A stretch of 64,000 bases of DNA from Penicillus capitatus. Taxonomy: Eukaryota; Chlorophyta. The notes under the pieces were generated by a model. It was given only the letters and a program-made list of their open reading frames with translations, did not search any database and had not been told where the DNA came from. The stretch lies in NCBI GenBank assembly GCA_965649825.1, contig OZ287696.1:2108001-2172000 (forward strand), read 5' to 3'. Shown here piece after piece: positions 24,409 to 33,799 of this stretch (the first letter of the stretch is position 1; each line of letters opens with the position of its first letter). The position numbers were made by a program, and so were the translations under genes.

Positions 24409-24814
24409 ACAATCGTTTTAACAAAATACACATCATCTCACGGCCTCGTCGCGCTAACGCACTGAAAACCCCCGGAAAACGAATTCACCACGACGGCTTA
24501 TATCGCTTACAAAGACTGTCTCAACGTCCGACGTCGGTAATTTATACATTAGTGAACAAACCAACGCGTCACATCGGCCGTTCTCCACCGTTCCTTGACT
24601 AGCCGCACGAAGGTGGGCAGCTGTCTTGCAACACATAAGGTGTGTTATCAGTCGGGCCGCGCAGCGTGAGCGATGAAGAGGAAAGGCTTTACATGACGTG
24701 GACCGAGAAGATCTTCTGAGTGTCGTTGAAATGGGAAGTTCTTAGGAATAATGAAATGCATGATGGTGAGGAGAGGTGAGTTAAGGGGACAGCCAACGAC
24801 TGGTCGTGAGACTA
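24409..24814. other. Conserved 3' flank of copy A, then unassigned sequence
   Basis: The first 60 bp (24409-24467) are nearly identical to 40075-40130 downstream of copy C, with about three mismatches to the CTCACGGCCTCGTCGCGC segment and its neighbours, so the duplicated unit ends near 24467. The remaining 350 bp contain no gene or repeat I can identify. Confidence 0.5.
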
Positions 24815-25058
24815 TCGCCAAGACTTCCTTGGCCTAGGGGACTGCCTTGTTCGACGGGTGTGGTGTTCTTCGAGGGGCGTTGCCTGTCTTGTCAGGCGGG
24901 ACTCGCGTGCGTTAGGTGATGCTTTTCTTTGGCCCCGGCGCTTTGTCGATCCGCGTGCCTAGAAGTCATGTCACGAAGCAGGGAGAGGCGGCGCAAGTCG
25001 AGTTGTGAACCGCTCTTGCTCTTTAAAGCGCTCTTACCTCCACCCTAGCGGCCGACAA
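24815..25058 (+). promoter_or_regulatory. Upstream module, copy 1 (shared by three loci)
   Basis: Starts TCGCCAAGACTTCCTTGG and aligns along its length with 29874-30135 and 39291-39558: a GGGG-rich spacer, TTGTCA, a TAGAAGTCATGTCAC block, a TTTAAA-like AT element and a GGCCGAC box near the end. In copy 3 this stretch lies directly upstream of the intact family gene, so I read it as promoter plus 5' leader. Here it precedes a different small acidic ORF (25087-25335). Confidence 0.55.
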
Positions 25059-25086
25059 CCGTGAGCGCGAGATTCCGCAAGCACTC

Positions 25087-25335
25087 GTGCCCTACCCGCC
25101 GCTATGTCAAGCGCCACCCTTCCGAGCGGTACTGGATCGCTTCCGCCGGGAGGAGCTGCTTCGCCGGGGAGCTGAGCACGTCGTCCACAATATCGGCGTC
25201 TTCGACACCCTACACAGTTCGGAAGACTCCAGTGCTGAACTGGAGATCTCGAATCCAGGAGGTGTGGTGACTCTAGACCGGCCAGAAGAGTCGATCGAGG
25301 AAGAAGCACAAGCCGAGGTTCCAACAAGAAGATGA
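25087..25335 (+). CDS. Possible small acidic protein downstream of module copy 1
   Basis: An 82-codon open frame ending in TGA. It contains RAVLDRFRREELLRRGAEHVV, broken here as RAVLDRFRREELL then RRGAEHVV, and an acidic tail (DRPEESIEEEAQAEVPTRR). Its position matches that of the family gene relative to the upstream module, but it shows no clear similarity to it. There is no ATG at the start of this frame, so either an upstream exon is missing or the frame is a remnant. Existence as a gene is uncertain. Confidence 0.3.
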   Translation: MPYPPLCQAPPFRAVLDRFRREELLRRGAEHVVHNIGVFDTLHSSEDSSAELEISNPGGVVTLDRPEESIEEEAQAEVPTRR

Positions 25336-26060
25336 TGACTCGCCTGAAGGCAACAGGACCGTTGATAATTAAACGGGCGAGCATTTGTCAAAGCACCGTT
25401 CTTAAAATGCTAGTTAGCATTTGTTTTCACGGTGCGTGCCTGCGATATCTACGACTACACCGGGCGATTTAGTTTTTTTCTACCCGCATCCGTTCTCAGG
25501 AGTCCTGCTCGCGACAGTGGCTTCCGATCAAAAGCAATTTAAGCTGCTCCTTTGGTAGTTTGGGATTTTTTCTATCCTCACAGGCTTTCATTCATTTGTT
25601 TCTTTAGTAGACAGATCATCATTTTAAAAAACAGGCATTTTTTATTCTGATAGCGAAAGGCATTTTTTAGCACGGCATGTTGATATCTGCTCGTGCAATT
25701 AACAGACTTCGAACAATTTCCGTGAACATCACTTTAAGTTGCGCATTGAGAATTTATTCTTCGTCAAAAGTAAGTTGTATTCCGATCCACATTTAATGCC
25801 GCCTCCGATCGCCGACACATTGCATCGCCGGCCACTTTTCTTCTGTCGGCCTTCGAATGCTCGTAGTCAAGGGATCAATGAATTTCTTTGGCGAAACCAT
25901 CTTCGGATGCTAAGGCCTGGAGAGCAGAAAGATCTGTGATCGCTGTGCGATGACAGATCCTTCTGATCAGTCAGTCTCTGTTCGTAGCTAAAAGAATCCA
26001 AGTGTCAAATCGGACAGCTGCAGAAAAGCCGTAGAATAGTGTTCTTCAGACTATTCATAG
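25336..26060. other. AT-rich unassigned stretch left of the retroelement
   Basis: About 720 bp, noticeably AT-richer than its surroundings (runs of T at 25470-25680). By position it could be the 3' untranslated region or decayed 3' LTR of the minus-strand retroelement. However, I find no direct repeat of it at the right side of the element and no gene. Confidence 0.35.
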
Positions 26061-26269
26061 ACACGTAGCCAGAGGGCACCAAGGCTGCAGTCAACGTCAA
26101 TCACACGTAATCGTTCCATCAAAACCTGTCCAGAATATGGATCTAACAGATCCCATTAACCGATACACACTTGGTACCTGTCGATTTGAATGAGATCCTC
26201 CTGCAAGTGGATACCCAATGCCCGTGATCCGGTGAAGGCGAACGGCTTGCAAGAGTGAGAGAAAGCTTC

Positions 26270-26760
26270 TCAGCATAGGAACACCCGGCTGTGTCGACAG
26301 GGGTCTGGGAAAATGCGTCCTCGCTCTTCATGTGCAGCGATTCGACTACTCGAGAAGGAAACTTCATTGCCTTGGTGAGTGTACTGACACCAGGGGCTTT
26401 GACTGAGGAGGTCAGCGATGACGTTCGCCACGCCATCCACGTGCTTTACCTTTCCTGCAGAGAGGTTGAGGGCGTCTAGATGACGCTGCACGAGGAAGCT
26501 CTGCACGCTGCTTCCACTCGCTTGCTTGACAACGGTGGCGTCAGTGAAGACGGTGAGATGTTTGCCCATGAGCAGGTGCCTGTTTCTCGAGCGCTTTTTC
26601 TTTTCCGAGTAGCTCAGCTTTGCCACTAGGTCGGAATTGTTCACGTTGGAATCCGCCAGCTCAAAGGCGGAGAGACGTCTAGAGTCTGTGTCGAACAACG
26701 AGTACCAAAAGCCATCTCTGCTAGCATCGACATACAGATCGACAGAACGGCCAGCTGCGT
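26270..26760 (-). pseudogene. Retroelement RNase H domain
   Basis: Minus-strand frame containing DASRDGFWYSLFDT (first acidic position of RNase H), SYSEKKKRSRNRHLLMGKHL, VFTDATVVKQ and the trailing QRHLDALNLSAG and HVDGVANVIADLLSQSP. This last matches the Ty3-type pattern of H+.G..N..AD.LSR. It is interrupted from the reverse transcriptase upstream by frame changes. The segment 26064-26402 is repeated at 33066-33395. Confidence 0.7.
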
Positions 26761-26809
26761 CAGGCCGGTTCTACCAGATGCGGTTGAGAGAGCGGAGGAG
26801 GGTGGCCTA

Positions 26810-28050
26810 GCGGTTGGGATCCTCCGCCCAGTATCGTCCGATGACTTTGGTATCGGCGCTCGTGAGTTTCGACAGGGCCGCTAAGCTGCGGCGGAGGTCG
26901 CACTTGCAATAGTCCAGCAAGGTGCGAAGGAGTCCCGAAAACGATCGGACTGCGGTCTTCGTTTGAGGCTGCGCTGCAGTGGGCGACTGCTGCAGCGTGG
27001 CCGCTAAGCTGCGGCGGAGGTCGCACTTGCAATAGTCCAGCAAGGTGCGAAGGAGTCCCGAAAACGATCGGACTGCTGTCTTCGTTGACGCGGCGCTGCA
27101 GTGGGAAACTGCTGCAGCGTGCTTTTGGGGGCAAAACGCCTTGGGGCGTGAAGCGGTGTCCGAGGAGCTCGACCTCGTTAACACCGTACTGGCACTTCTT
27201 CGGGGATGCCGTCCACACGTATTTGTCATAGACCGTCAGCAGTTCTCCAACTGCTCTCTCGAGAACTTCTTGTGTCCGTGCTCCTACGCAGACGTCGTCG
27301 GCAAAGCTCTCGATTGCCGCTCGAGTCTTCTGCTGCTTCAACTGGTCTCGTGCTTCCGCTGTGGTTTCTTGAACATCTTGGTCGAAGAAAGCCATTGAGT
27401 CGATCCAACCCATCGGAAGCCGTGTGAAGGCGTAGGGCTTTCGGTCGAGCACGGTGACGAAATACGGCCGGAGGCCATGTGCCAGAGGAATCGGATAGGT
27501 TTTGAACTGCGCCTTCTCGATGCATGGGCAGCGCGGGACTCTTTGTGGTCAGCGTGTTGTCACCACCACGAAGTCGAAGAAGGAAGAAGAACTGAGGGGG
27601 AAGGTGATATCATGACATAAGGCATGACGCAATCATAACGTCATGCTAAAAAACCATATAAAAAGGGGTGTTTGAGACAAAGCTTTATCCTTTAAGAAAA
27701 GAACGTTTATCTGTTTCAAGACTTGATATTTGCGCGTATCAGTGTTGAGTCCGCGAAAATCTAGCACCACTCGCCGCTCGAGCGAGTTTTCTTCGGAACA
27801 GAAAACCAAGGGATGATGTGCTTCGGTTTTCCGTGAAATCGGCTGACGACTCCGGCGTCGATGAGTGCGTCGATCTCGTTTCTGCATGCCGTCGTTTCAG
27901 CAGCGAACGTATAGGGAACTTTCGTAAAGACCGAATGTAGTTGCCCTTGTACTTCGCGGATGCCGACCTCCCATCCCGAAAAACGTCCAATTTTTTTACA
28001 AAGTACGTTTGGGAATCGGGCCAGCAGCTGTTCGAGACTGCAGCAGCCAA
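26810..28050 (-). pseudogene. Retroelement reverse transcriptase (frameshifted)
   Basis: The fingers region is NEIDALIDAGVVSRF, then PWFSVPKKTRSSGEW and RVVLDFRGLNTD. The palm is KPYAFTRLPMGWIDSMAFFD followed by SFADDVCVGARTQEV, where ADD replaces the usual YxDD core with Phe at the first position, and LLGHRFTPQGVLPPK. The thumb/connection (KTAVRSFSGLLRTLL) is present twice because of the 123-bp duplication. Several frame breaks, for example near 27640-27760 and 27150, make it non-functional. Confidence 0.75.
26876..27121 (-). repeat. 123-bp tandem duplication inside the RT
   Basis: Two near-identical units (26876-26998 and 26999-27121). CTAAGCTGCGG begins at 26881 and again at 27004, so the period is 123 bp, or 41 codons. 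The duplication is therefore frame-neutral and repeats the connection motif KTAVRSFSGLLRTLLDYC. Confidence 0.9.
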
Positions 28051-28394
28051 TTTTAGGCTTCTGCGACAGTATGCCTGACTGCAAGCCTACTGCCGCTTGG
28101 GAAAAGATCGCCGGTTGCATCTTAACGGATGTTGCTTTCCGTTGCAATCGCACGCGGTATAGTTAATGCCTTGTCTTGCAGGCACTTCGAAGATCGTCGT
28201 TCTTCCAGTTATCTTCACTGGTTCCGCAGCATGGTTGGTGAGCGTCAGCGTTGAGAACGTGTGGTACTGCACACCGAGGTGTACCGAGAATCGTGGGGCC
28301 ATAGTGGGAACCCTCTTGTACACGAGTGCGCCTGGGAGCACGATCGGCGTCTTGAGCATCTTGCTCTCTCGTGGTCCGAGCACGATTGACCGGT

Positions 28395-29609
28395 TCAACG
28401 GCACTTGCAGCCGTTCTTCGGTGATTCTCGGTAGGTGTTCGACTTTTTCGGTGAAGCGGCATATCTCTTCATGCGCGATCTCATTGGCCGCACTCTTGTC
28501 GGCCTTTGGTCCTGCGAAAAGGCATTGACCTGTCGTCCTCCTGTGCTGATGGACCTGTCGTGGGGGTGGGCGGAGATCTTACTGTCGATCATCGCGTCCA
28601 TGCCCAATAGCAGATCATAGCCAGGCCTCGGTAGTACGAGGCAACTCATGGAGAAACGCTGATCGGAGGATTGCGCCAGAGTTACTTGGAAGTCGCATCT
28701 TCCGGTGACCTTCGCGGTCTCTCCATGGGCCAACAGCAGACGAGTCTCGTCTGGCCTAATCTATACTCCCAGTTCCTTCGCTAGTGCCAGGGATACAATG
28801 GACGACTCGGCGCCAAAATCAACTAAAGCGTTAATATGGCGTGGATATGCCAAATGACTCGGGGATACGAGACCGAGTTTCAAGACTCTCCTGGGCTTGG
28901 TCACCGCTCTGGCGGTGTGTGCGAGCTGCACATCCTGTTCCGTTAGGTCTTCTCCTGTCTCGCTAAGGGTTTCGCAGACGTGTGCTTCGTTTCCTTTCGG
29001 CGGAGCATTTTCTGCCGCGAAGGCACGACGCCCATTCCATTTCTTCGACTGGCTTCCTGGTCTTCGTGGCCCTGTCGATGCATTGCTCGAATTGTCGATC
29101 TTCTGTAAGAACTTCAGCATGTTGAGCGCCTCTTGTCTGGAGGTTCTGCAGATTCCCTGGCTCCGATCATGACTCTTCCAGCGTTAGTGATCGCTGAAAA
29201 GTTGATCGAGCCGTCGTTGCCGATCACTCTTCCGTCGGTGGCAACGTTGACCAGTGGCGTCGTCGCCACATCGGGGTCAATGGCATCATGATCTGCGTCC
29301 GTTCGCGTCAACATGCTCGACTCCCAGAAGCTAGCATTCTTGAGGACAGTGGTCATGTCTTCAGTTTTGAGGCGCAAAACCTCGTCGGCGAAGATAGTAC
29401 GAACTATGGCCGCGGGTCCGGCAAAGGCCTCATTGAATGCTGCCTGCGATCGAAAGTGCGGTCCGACTCGCTCGAGAACTCGCTATATCAGATCGAAGGC
29501 AGGCGATCTGGGCTCCACTCTTTTGAAGCACGTACTTGATCCGAGGGCGGTAATCGTCCTCGACGAAGGCTGCCGAGTTGAGAAGGGACGTGAACTCCTC
29601 ACAGTCCAT
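28395..29609 (-). pseudogene. Retroelement Gag and retropepsin-like protease remnants
   Basis: A likely Gag start is the ATG at 29609 (MDCEEFTSLLNSAAFVEDDY), followed by frame-broken Gag sequence (FWESSMLTRTDADHDAID). A later frame reads HINALVDFGAESSIVSLALA, the retropepsin active-site pattern with DFGA in place of DSGA. Downstream is FSMSCLVLPRPGYDLLLGMD, the second conserved protease block (G.D.L). The protein is in several pieces, so the element cannot be autonomous. Confidence 0.65.
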
Positions 29610-29647
29610 CTTCGAAAGTCGCCGCTCCGAAACCAATGGACATGGGC

Positions 29648-29735
29648 AAGTACGTGACGGTGGTAGACGCAACAAAGTTCTTACAAAGATGATTAATGTT
29701 GACAATAATCCTCCTTTTATAATGCAGGGCTTTGA
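29648..29735 (-). repeat. About 88-bp sequence shared with 31157-31243
   Basis: Reads on the plus strand AGTACGTGACGG, then ACGCAACAAAG and TTCTTACAAAGATG. It aligns with 31157-31243 (AGTACGTGACG, GAACGCAACAAGG, TTCTTACAAAGACG). In both places it sits just upstream of a minus-strand gene: the retroelement Gag here and family copy B there. A TTATAAAAGG element lies at its distal edge, so a shared minus-strand promoter or LTR fragment is likely. Confidence 0.55.
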
Positions 29736-29873
29736 TGTGACGTTGGCCATTTATAGCTGTTGGCCATCAGTGCCTCTTACGATGATGAGGCATTTATTGG
29801 ACCATCATCCTTCAGCTCTTCATCATCATGACAGTACCACAGCGAAGCGAACAGCTATCCCTTGACAGCTGTG

Positions 29874-30135
29874 TCGCCAAGATTTTCATTGGCGATGTGA
29901 CTGTCACGTTGCAGAAGGGGCACATTTATTGTGGGACGCTTGTTGTCACGTCAAAGGGGTTTTCTGTGATGTGAAAGGGTCTGTTTCTCTGGCTCTGCAT
30001 GCGAGTTGAGTCAACTGCCTAGAAAGTCGTGTCACCGCACGCATACTTAATGAACACTCCGGACCATTCGAAAACCTTGCTCTGTAAACTGTAAGTCTTC
30101 CGCTGTTGTATCTTCTTCGCTCGGCCGACCGGCGA
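29874..30135 (+). promoter_or_regulatory. Upstream module, copy 2
   Basis: Starts TCGCCAAGATTTTC and aligns with the modules at 24815 and 39291: GATGTGACTGTC, TTGTCACGTCAAAGG, CTAGAAAGTCGTGTCACCGC, CTTAATGAA, ACCTTGCTCTG and GGCCGACCGGCGACAAG. It is closest to copy 3. No intact family gene follows it on the plus strand. Confidence 0.6.
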
Positions 30136-30616
30136 CAAGCTGAACAATACCATACAAGAACATTTTAGATCTACACATCTTTATCTTTCGTCGTGTAAGA
30201 CTTTACGTTTCAAAAGTGTACGCTCTCATACGATTCTAATCAATTCCATCAAACTACCTACGCGACACCGGCCGTGTGCCCCTTGACGCGCCCGACCTCA
30301 GCCGAACGAGACAGTCCGATTACCATGGCCATCTTGGCGACAGTGCCGCCGAATGCAAATCGACCGTCGAAGTTATTTCACTAATTGATAAAAAGTTGAC
30401 GACTCGGTATTCTTCGGAAGGCGGAGTTGAGCGTTTAGGAATAAAACATTCGATGTTCGCCAACTCGACATTAGTACAAACGGCGTCGATGCGTCTCAAG
30501 TCGGTAATATGTTTTATCGACGAATCGTATAGGCCGCGAGAGTGACACCACGAGCTTCGAATTGCGATTTTGTAAAGGCGCACAACCAACCGCTCATGTT
30601 TATTGTAAACGCTCAA
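30136..30616. other. Unassigned stretch between module copy 2 and family copy B
   Basis: About 480 bp. An 89-codon plus frame (30276-30545) and a 98-codon minus frame (30320-30616) overlap. Neither starts or reads like the family gene, and neither is supported by other features. It may be the ruined body of a gene once driven by module copy 2. Confidence 0.35.
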
Positions 30617-31145
30617 TCACACATCACTTGGCACATTGGCACGATCAATAATGTGTGCAATAAAATGAATGTAGTCGCGAGCCCACCCCCTCCGATAGAG
30701 TCGGACGCCATGCTCATTCTCTTGGTCAATCTCGAACCTCATTCGTTTCGTGCGCAACGCGATCTCATGGCGGGAATCCAAATCGTTGCCCATGATGTAA
30801 TTCTTCTCTACTAAGACATTCCACAACGCATTGGCGTGATCCCCCACGTGCGAATGGCCCCTTGTCCGCTAACTCCATGTTGTCCAACAGGCGCCCGCAA
30901 ATTCATTAACCGAAAAACCTCCATGGTTTTGTAAAACAACCTCGATGATCCCTTAAAAGGTGGGCCGGCGTCCAAACCCATATAGCATCGCCGAGAATAA
31001 ATCATAAGTTGCTTCTCCAACGCATCAATAAAACTCATGTACCCGGGCACCCATACGAAACAGTCGTTCAACTCTTGCAGAATAATTGCAATTGCTGTGG
31101 CTGCTTCTACTGCTGCCCTTCTCGTGCGAAAATAAACCGTATCGC
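30617..31145 (-). pseudogene. Repeat-associated protein family, copy B
   Basis: Minus-strand paralog of the gene at 39580-40074, diverged and probably broken. Block 1 (30811-31145) reads ELNDCFVWVPGYMSFIDALEK, then FKGSSRLFYKTMEVFRLMN and GQGAIRTWG. Block 2 (30617-30847) reads NALWNVLVEKNYIMGNDLDS and YIHFIAHIIDRANVPSDV. The LFYKTMEVFRLMN, RTW and IAHxIxxAN landmarks align with copy C in order. The two blocks are in different frames and no ATG opens the first, so this is likely a decayed gene, or one with an intron near 30830 and a missing first exon. Confidence 0.6.
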
Positions 31146-31563
31146 TGATATGGATAAGTACGTGACGATAGAGAACGCAACAAGGTTTCTTACAAAGACG
31201 TATAATGAATGCTACACGAACCCTCTTTTTGTAGGGATAGGGTGACGGGAAATCATACGACGGGCGCGCCGCGGTCAGCGCGAACGCGCAGCGTCGGACG
31301 GAAGAGACAGGGCCTGAGTGAATGCAAACACTACAGGTTGAGGTATGACGTCAGCTTTATACCCTCGGTCCCCGCGGACTGTCGTCCCATCAGGAAGCGG
31401 ACAGCGTGTCCGGTCCGCGGGGCCAGAACCGTAGACGCGTACCCGTCATAGGGTTTTGTGGACGTGTCCTGTCTTATCAACTGCTGTTTGACTAGAATGA
31501 TGAAGTGACAAACACTCTGCGAGCGAAGGCACACTCAGAACTGAAATTAAAGGTACGATATCG
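31146..31563 (-). promoter_or_regulatory. Region upstream of family copy B, with TATA-like box
   Basis: Minus-strand upstream region of copy B. A TATAAAG box in GC-rich context sits on the minus strand at 31355-31362, followed by the 31157-31243 repeat shared with the retroelement leader. The rest is GC-rich and holds no gene. Confidence 0.4.
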
Positions 31564-31991
31564 ATGCCGAAGTGCAGATCATCCTCAACGCCTCGACTCT
31601 CAACGCTGTCGGCGCATGCGGTCTGCAACTCTATCGTTTTGGAAAAGTGCGATGCAACGTCGTCTCACTTAAACGCCGAAAGGACTTCGTTTGATGCCCA
31701 GACCATCTCTATCCTCTTTTTCGCTCCTACCTGGACGCCAGAGAGCTTCTATGACAAAATTGCAGCGAACCGTTCTAGGGAAGTAAGTGCACAGTTTGTG
31801 CCTGTTGGACATGAAGACAAGATTCCGTCTGAAGAGGCGCTTTACAAGAGAAAAAAGAGCTACGATCCTCCACGGTACATGAGCATCCAGACTGTCGTAC
31901 CTTCCTTCGGATCGATACATTGAGCTTCCATACAACCGAGAAGAAAGACCGAGTCGTGAATTGCCATCCGGTTCAAGACTCATGATCATCA
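31564..31991 (+). pseudogene. Unrecognised protein-coding remnant
   Basis: A 119-codon plus frame contains ISILFFAPTWTPESFYDKI and HEDKIPSEEALYKRKKSYD. A second, shifted frame from about 31905 reads LPSDRYIELPYNREERPSRE and SGSRLMIITFRHE before a stop at 31991. Both look like real protein, but I could not join them with an in-phase intron, so a frameshift is likely. I do not recognise the family. It lies in the zone of damaged genes. Confidence 0.4.
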
Positions 31992-32139
31992 CATTTCGAC
32001 ACGAATAAGAATGTGCATCGTCTCAGATCTGTTCAGCGAAAAGGCAACAGAACGGTTCAGCTGCCAAGTTCTGCATCCTCGGCAACTTACAGACACTGAT
32101 ATCCTTCTTCGACAGTTTTAGTCTCCGAAGAACTTGACG

Positions 32140-33062
32140 TTATGATAACAGGACAGAGATAGCAATAATGGCTGTCCCTGGACCAGTAAGCCATGAAATA
32201 GTTTCGGAAAAGAAAAAGACTCCGATTATTGCTGACATCAGCATGTTCATCATGAGCAGTGCAGATGTCTTTGCCGGCATGCCAGTCTGCAATTCACGCG
32301 ACAGGATCCATTGAACGAAAGCACCAGCTGTGCAGAACGCTGCATAAGAGATGACGAGCAGTGGAGGATGTTGTGTATTCATCGGCCTCGGCATACCACG
32401 CTCCAAAAATGAAATCGCCAAGATGAAACAGCAGATGCGCGTACGTTATCGGTACCGAGCTGTCCACACTCTCACCGATGTAGCTACACCAACAGAGTCC
32501 CTTCATTGATGTGGAGGGACACAAATGTTACCGTGCGAGGACTGAAACGCCTCTACGGCTATACTGCTCGCAGTGTGGGCAGAGATACCAATAAGACGTT
32601 CTGTGCACCATTCGACATTCCCTCCAAGAGAAAAGGCGGTTTTGCCCCCAAGGCATTGCCCATGACACCATCCGAAAAACCCTCCTCCGGCCACGAACGA
32701 ACACTCAGCAGTTCAAAACCCAGTATTCATGAGAAGCCAGCTGTCGCAGCTGCGCAGCAAGCACACAGCAAAGGACGTCCAGTTCTCAACAGTGAGGAGA
32801 AACTAATGAACTGTTCGACAGAAAAGCGACGCCAGAATGGGGAAGCAAGAAGGTAGAGAGACAGAGGGAAGCATTCGACATGCTTCCAACAACGCCTCGA
32901 GTATTACAGAGCGAGATCTTTTCGTGAGGTTGAATCATCGATGCTTGTTTCCAGTGACATGTCGAGAGCATAACCATGCCGCCGACAAGCGCTCTTACTG
33001 TCATGGCTTGGAAGACCGAGACATCATCTTCTGACAGCACTTCGTAGAAGCCCAACGAAAAA
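32140..33062 (-). pseudogene. EamA/DMT-superfamily transporter, 5'-truncated
   Basis: Drug/metabolite-transporter-like membrane protein. The 5' part (32960-33062) reads LSEDDVSVFQAMTVRALVGG, the EamA repeat opening. A charged loop and RGVVGSM lead into hydrophobic segments that change frame several times. The last exon (32140-32421) is intact: HPPLLVISYAAFCTAGAFVQ, then SALLMMNMLMSAIIGVFFFS and ETISWLTGPGTAIIAISVLL, ending in TGA-type stop at 32140. The N-terminus is missing because the retroelement fragment 33066-33395 abuts the first recognisable codons. Without that N-terminus, and with the frame breaks, it is probably non-functional. Substrate unknown. Confidence 0.55.
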
Positions 33063-33065
33063 GCC

Positions 33066-33395
33066 AGAGGGACCGAGGCTGCAGTCGACGTCAAGCACAC
33101 GTGGTCGTTCCAGCAAAACCTGCCCAGAATATGGATCTGACGGATCCCATTAGCCGATACGCAATTGGTACCTGGCGATTTGAATGAGATCCTCCTGCAA
33201 GAGGATATCCAATGCCCGTGATCGGGTGAAGGCGAACGGCTTGCAAGAGTGCGAGAAAGCTTCTCGGCATAGGAACACCCGGCCGTGTCGACAGGGGTCT
33301 GGGAAAATGCGTCCTCGCTCTTCGCGTACAGCGATTCGACTACTCGAGAAGGAAACTTCGTTGCCTTGGTCAGTGTGCTGACACCAGGAGGCGAG
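33066..33395 (-). mobile_element. Isolated fragment of the Ty3/gypsy-like retroelement
   Basis: Aligns along its length with 26064-26402 (the segment just after RNase H) in the same orientation, with roughly one difference in ten bases by eye. Shared runs include GGCTTGCAAGAGTG and GTGTCGACAGGGGTCTGG. It carries no other part of the element. It sits between the truncated EamA transporter and the alpha/beta hydrolase relic. Confidence 0.85.
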
Positions 33396-33799
33396 CGCTT
33401 TCCGAGGCAATGTACAACATGCAAAACGAGTCGGACAAGATTCGAAAATGGGAAGCGACTAGGCGGGAGTCGCCATTTGCCCGTCGCGATCGGGAACAAG
33501 GTCCCGTCTGTCGCGCCTCTCGTCGGACAAACGCCACAGACGAATGATTTTCTGAATGGGTTGAGAGATGTGCATTTAAGCTGGGCGACAAAAAGAGTAA
33601 ACCCATCGAAGGAAGAGAATGCCGAATCGGCAGCATCTCTCTCTCCACTCGGCAAGGCGTCGCGAGTATCACTCTCTGGTCGCGATCCTGTGGATCGGCA
33701 AACAACGCCCACTCACCACACTGGTCGAGTTCGAAGTCGTCCGGCAAGTGATGGAGAACAGAGGCCGACAAGGGGCGCGATTCCGATGGACGATAGAAC

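Larger units (their letters stand above)
26061..29740 (-). mobile_element. Decayed Ty3/gypsy-like LTR retroelement
   Basis: On the minus strand the order is Gag-like region (about 29114-29609), retropepsin-like protease (28395-29120), linker (28087-28404), reverse transcriptase (about 26810-28050) and RNase H (26270-26760). This is the pol order of Ty3/gypsy elements before the integrase, which I do not find. Many frame breaks separate the blocks. A 123-bp tandem duplication lies in the RT-RNase H connection (26876-26998 and 26999-27121). No pair of LTRs is recognisable. A TATAAAAG-like box is on the minus strand near 29718. Confidence 0.75.

Noticed and set aside
24815-30135. LTR pair of the Ty3/gypsy-like element, using upstream-module copies 1 and 2 that roughly flank it.
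   Set aside because: They are in direct orientation about 5 kb apart, but they do not coincide with the element's ends. A third copy at 39291 lies with the family gene and no retroelement, so an LTR role is not supported, though not excluded.
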